Source: Balneolaceae bacterium UBA7797 (GTDB lineage Bacteria; Bacteroidota; Rhodothermia; Balneolales; Balneolaceae). Taken from it: a DNA stretch of 64,000 bases. Of this stretch, positions 61,204 to 64,000 are shown piece after piece. The translations under genes were made by a program, and so were the position numbers. The DNA is taken from positions 124,001-188,000 of the forward strand of contig DLCN01000003.1 in assembly GCA_002480645.1 (NCBI GenBank). The letters are read 5' to 3'. How positions within the stretch are numbered: the stretch's first letter is position 1; every line of letters starts with the position of its first letter. Below the pieces are notes generated by a model. The model had not been told where the DNA came from. It did no database searches and worked only from the letters and a program-made list of their open reading frames with translations.

Positions 61204-62151
61204 ATGAAAAATTTAAAGAATCTGGTTTTAACCACACTATTACTCACGTTTGTTTCCGGATGTGCCGGAATCAAACATGCAGATAAAGCTCCGCTGATGT
61301 TTTCTGAGATCGATTATGGGTTCGAAACTCATTATATGAAAGGAGATCCTGGCATTGCTTACATCGATGAAGGTGAGGGCGAGCATACTATTCTATTGGT
61401 CCATGGACTGGCAAGTAATGCGGGTTTCTGGCGCTATAATATCGGTGAGTTATCTGAAAATAACCGCGTGATCGCGATCGATCTTCCGGGATATGGTAAA
61501 TCGGATAAAGGTGATTATGCCTATGGAATGGGATTCTATGCAGATATTATCGCCGATTTCATTGATACGATGAACCTCGAAAATGTGATCTATGTGGGGC
61601 ATTCGATGGGTGGACAGATCGGAATCACTTTGGCGATAGACCACCCGGAAACTATTGACAAGCTGGTACTGGCAGCTCCTGCAGGTATCGAAAAGTTTGA
61701 TCCGGGTGAAGGCCGGTGGTTAGGCAATGCCTTGAATATGCGTGGAATTGTTAAAGCAACTGAGCCAATGGTGCGGCAAAATCTGTCCATAAATTTCTAT
61801 CGCTGGGACAGCAAATGGGAGTGGATGGTAGAAGAACGGGTTAGAATGGCTAAAGACCCCGAAATGAGGGAGTTTGCTTATACGGTACTCGCATCAATTA
61901 ATGCTATGCTGAATGAACCGACCACCGATTACCTCTCATTGATCCCGCATGAGACCCTGATCATTTATGGTAAAGAGGATGGCATGATCCCCAATCGATA
62001 TCTGAATCCCGGGTACACCGCTGATGTTTTCCAAAAGGGAGCCGAAGCCATCCCAAATGCGAGTTTAAAAGCATTGGATAAGACAGGGCATATGTTACAG
62101 ATCGAAAATCCTGAAGGTTTTAACGAATCGGTTTTACAGTTCGTTAAGTGA
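61204..62151 (+). CDS. Alpha/beta hydrolase lipoprotein
   Basis: A 315-residue hydrolase with a lipoprotein signal (MKNLKNLVLTTLLLTFVSGC). The triad is Ser134 in GHSMGGQ, an Asp in GKEDGMIP and His296 in KTGHMLQ; LVHGLASNAGFW holds the oxyanion region. A lid follows Ser134 by about 40 residues. Members split esters, lactones or C-C bonds. Because it is anchored outside the cytoplasm, it could release an acid from an ester for uptake through the barrel and symporter. The start is set by the Shine-Dalgarno sequence at 61194; the gene ends in a strong terminator. Confidence 0.9.
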   Translation: MKNLKNLVLTTLLLTFVSGCAGIKHADKAPLMFSEIDYGFETHYMKGDPGIAYIDEGEGEHTILLVHGLASNAGFWRYNIGELSENNRVIAIDLPGYGKSDKGDYAYGMGFYADIIADFIDTMNLENVIYVGHSMGGQIGITLAIDHPETIDKLVLAAPAGIEKFDPGEGRWLGNALNMRGIVKATEPMVRQNLSINFYRWDSKWEWMVEERVRMAKDPEMREFAYTVLASINAMLNEPTTDYLSLIPHETLIIYGKEDGMIPNRYLNPGYTADVFQKGAEAIPNASLKALDKTGHMLQIENPEGFNESVLQFVK

Positions 62152-62191
62152 CACATAGTTAGACATATCAAGACATAACATCGAAAATTGT

Positions 62192-62225
62192 AAAAGCACT
62201 CGTCGGAAAGGCGGGTGCTTTTTTT
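62192..62225. terminator. Terminator at the end of the cluster
   Basis: AAAAGCACTCG pairs with CGGGTGCTTTT (one G-T pair) and is followed by a T-run. On the plus strand it closes the cluster. It overlaps the last codon of the convergent lipoprotein gene and could serve both. Confidence 0.85.
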
Positions 62226-62682
62226 AATAGGTGGCTTTGTAGGTGATGTCGATATCAGCTTCAGTAACAGAATCATTTTCAACCGTAAATGGATTAATGA
62301 GCCCGCCACTCACCCAGAGATTGGCATACAAACCGTCTTTTTCTTCAACAAACACGCTGTAGGTTCCTTCCGGTAATTCTGCCCGATAGATTCCGTCTTT
62401 ACCTGACTTAACCTTTTTAACCAGTTTTGAGGTGACCTTTTCGGCAAAGGTGGATGATTTCCAGTTCACCTGTTCATTATAAGTAGCTTCATAAATATAC
62501 ACCACCCGTTGAACCGGTGTCACCGTACCCGAAGGAGTACCGGGCATAAAATCACCTTCCCAGAATGTGACTTTTCCTTCAATTCCCTGAGTGATGGAAT
62601 CTTCTGAATTCAGGATTCCGGAATCATTGCAGGCAGTAAAAAATAAAACCACACTTAGAAGGGTAAATACAGATCGTCTCAT
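62224..62682 (-). CDS. Lipoprotein with carboxypeptidase-regulatory-like fold
   Basis: A 152-residue protein started at ATG 62682 because GGAG lies six bases upstream; an ATG at 62694 is also in frame. The lipobox is FFTAC (Cys at about residue 17). The mature part has a prealbumin-like beta sandwich: GIEGKVTFWEGD, PVQRVVYIYEATY, GIYRAELPEGTYSVFVEEKDG, and a final strand. Such carboxypeptidase-regulatory or DUF4382-like domains bind other surface proteins or sugars. It is convergent with the cluster and precedes a partial large gene on the same strand. Confidence 0.75.
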   Translation of the reverse strand: MRRSVFTLLSVVLFFTACNDSGILNSEDSITQGIEGKVTFWEGDFMPGTPSGTVTPVQRVVYIYEATYNEQVNWKSSTFAEKVTSKLVKKVKSGKDGIYRAELPEGTYSVFVEEKDGLYANLWVSGGLINPFTVENDSVTEADIDITYKATY

Positions 62683-62739
62683 ACACATCTCCATTATAGA
62701 TGGATTAGGCTGAAAAGTTATAACCGTAATATATAGAAA

Positions 62740-64000
62740 TTAATTGGTTTGATTCAGTATCAAACTGTTTACACCGTCATTCAAAGGAACTACAAACGCT
62801 TCTCTTTCAGTATCCAAAGATCGATTTGGTACATAGCTTCCGATTCCTTCAATTTCGGATGGCTGTTCAATTCGTAATCGTGCAACCGGACTATACTGAT
62901 CTGCAACTTCAAACCGGATTTTTACTTCACCATTTTCAGGATTGAATGTGACTGTATCAAACTGACCTGCATCCAGAGTCAGCCACACTCCGGTCGGGGC
63001 TATAAATACGCGTTGACGGGAAGAATCCAATGGTTTAAATGTGATCTCAGTCCCCTCATCAAGAATATTTCCTCCAAATACCTGCCAGCCGAATTCCGGA
63101 TGATTGATCAGATAAGATCCGGTATTTACAGTATGACCAAAGAACCCTGAACCGTAATCACCAGATAAATAATCAATACGAAGTGTAGATGGATAGGAAT
63201 GGAATCCCGAAGGTCCGAATCCGTCTTCAGTTACGTTTGCAATGGCTCCCATCATCCCGCCATAGCCAACCCTTAGCAGATATAGATCCTGAGGATTTAA
63301 TCTGAATTCTGATAGCACAGGAATTGCATTCAACCCTGAACCATAGTGATGAAGTTGTCGCTCAATTCTGGAAAGATCACCGGCGTAGAGGAAATCCCAA
63401 TATCGTCGTGCGCTACCATTATACCCCCAATGAGGGACGGTTGGCATATAGCCTAAAATAGCATTGAGTGTGACAGTAGCTTTCTCATCAAAACCGAAGT
63501 AGCGACACCAAGCGTAGACTTCTTCTTGACCTGTTGAATCCCATGGCATTTCGCTGCCAAACGGAAAACCAAGCGACTCCCAGACATCAGCACGGGCTTT
63601 CATCGTTTTTTCCAGTTCAGCTGCTTTTTCAGTCCAGCCTTCCCGTTTCATATCCATCAGAATAAAAACGAATACGGTTCCTTCCATTTGCCCGAATTGT
63701 GCATAATGAGGAGCGTGTTTAACCATTGCCTGTGCCGTTTGATAGGCCCGCTCCAGATACCAGTCCCATTCATGATTATCTACCAGGCCCTCGTAGTTTC
63801 GGGCAAGGCGGTACATCACCCAGTGAAGTGCAGCCACATGCGGATAATTGTACGAGCGGTCCGGTGCTTCGGAATGTTCTTTACTCCAGCTGGGCCATCC
63901 GCCATATGGAACATCTTCACTATACGTACCTTCAGGCATCAGATCCGGTTCATAATAAAACATGCTACGCCGTACACCATATTTAAGAGAGTCTTCTGCA
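62740..64000 (-). CDS. Large alpha-helical glycosidase-like protein, 5' part cut by window edge
   Basis: The frame is open to the right edge (about 420 codons visible, stop TAA at 62740), so the N-terminus is missing. The visible part has many Trp/Tyr and helical repeats (YNYPHVAALHWVMYRLARNY, YLERAYQTAQAMVKHAP, GWTEKAAELEKTMKARADVW), as in alpha/alpha-toroid glycoside hydrolases. It ends with a beta-sandwich region (ITFKPLDSSRQRVFIAPTG). I think it resembles DUF5695-type glycosidase proteins, but this is not certain. A catalytic residue cannot be named. Confidence 0.7.
   Translation of the reverse strand, partial: AEDSLKYGVRRSMFYYEPDLMPEGTYSEDVPYGGWPSWSKEHSEAPDRSYNYPHVAALHWVMYRLARNYEGLVDNHEWDWYLERAYQTAQAMVKHAPHYAQFGQMEGTVFVFILMDMKREGWTEKAAELEKTMKARADVWESLGFPFGSEMPWDSTGQEEVYAWCRYFGFDEKATVTLNAILGYMPTVPHWGYNGSARRYWDFLYAGDLSRIERQLHHYGSGLNAIPVLSEFRLNPQDLYLLRVGYGGMMGAIANVTEDGFGPSGFHSYPSTLRIDYLSGDYGSGFFGHTVNTGSYLINHPEFGWQVFGGNILDEGTEITFKPLDSSRQRVFIAPTGVWLTLDAGQFDTVTFNPENGEVKIRFEVADQYSPVARLRIEQPSEIEGIGSYVPNRSLDTEREAFVVPLNDGVNSLILNQTN

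Noticed and set aside
1..64000. Mobile elements, prophage or CRISPR
   Set aside because: No transposase, integrase or phage structural gene, no direct-repeat array and no tRNA-bound attachment site was seen; the gene content is housekeeping and envelope functions throughout.

Overview
The window looks like an ordinary stretch of chromosome from a Gram-negative marine-type bacterium of the Bacteroidota/Balneolota/Rhodothermota group, with Balneolota-like (Balneola or Gracilimonas relatives) my best guess. Evidence: two very large secreted proteins end in a type IX secretion (T9SS, Por) sorting domain with the NPFNP motif. AccD lacks the zinc-finger cysteines, as I remember for Bacteroidota relatives. 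There are many lipoproteins and beta-barrel outer membrane proteins, families such as DUF885 and DUF3109, and promoter-like TAnnTTTG boxes. GC is moderate by eye (not computed). I see no rRNA, convincing tRNA, IS element, phage gene or CRISPR array.

Layout. 1-7.5 kb: a truncated tricorn-like S41 protease, an azurin, the fused chorismate mutase/prephenate dehydratase, an outer membrane protein and NhaA. 7.9-16.3 kb: xseA, a hotdog thioesterase, two tandem LolA-like paralogues, a YciI-like protein, a CDF metal transporter, dihydroorotase, a secreted endonuclease/exonuclease/phosphatase (EEP) family lipoprotein and tsaB. 16.4-32 kb: accD, dipeptidyl-peptidase IV, obg-dprA, a DUF885 protein, a phosphohexomutase, an M16 protease, DUF1569, DUF3109-rpoN and a protein of the '3-methyladenine DNA glycosylase' annotation family. 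32-42.3 kb: a UbiA-type membrane protein, a single-cysteine thioredoxin-like protein, a lipoprotein plus BNR-repeat T9SS cargo, a GABA-type aminotransferase plus succinate-semialdehyde dehydrogenase, and two SDR proteins plus a cupin. 42.5-52.2 kb: a VWA lipoprotein, a chelatase-like lipoprotein with a Met/His-rich insert, an M12-type metalloprotease T9SS cargo, and a KGD/OdhA-type E2-E1 fusion of 2-oxoglutarate dehydrogenase.

The most distinctive region is 52.5-62.2 kb. A GbsR/MarR-type regulator is followed on the same strand by a classical SDR, a FabH-like protein that lacks two of the three catalytic residues, a sodium:solute symporter, an alpha/beta hydrolase, an acyl-CoA ligase, a small lipoprotein, a beta-barrel outer membrane protein and a lipoprotein alpha/beta hydrolase. 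Genes 2-6 overlap or nearly touch. An 18-bp near-palindrome occurs twice, just upstream of the regulator and just upstream of the SDR, and is the likely operator. I read this as a regulated uptake-and-activation system for an unidentified ester or carboxylate. It has the same superfamily set as OleABCD but lacks key Ole residues.

Many genes end in clear hairpin-plus-T-tract terminators, including a perfect 28-bp palindrome shared by two convergent genes. The right edge cuts a large glycosidase-like protein (minus strand, 5' part missing), and the left edge cuts the tricorn-like protease (3' part missing).
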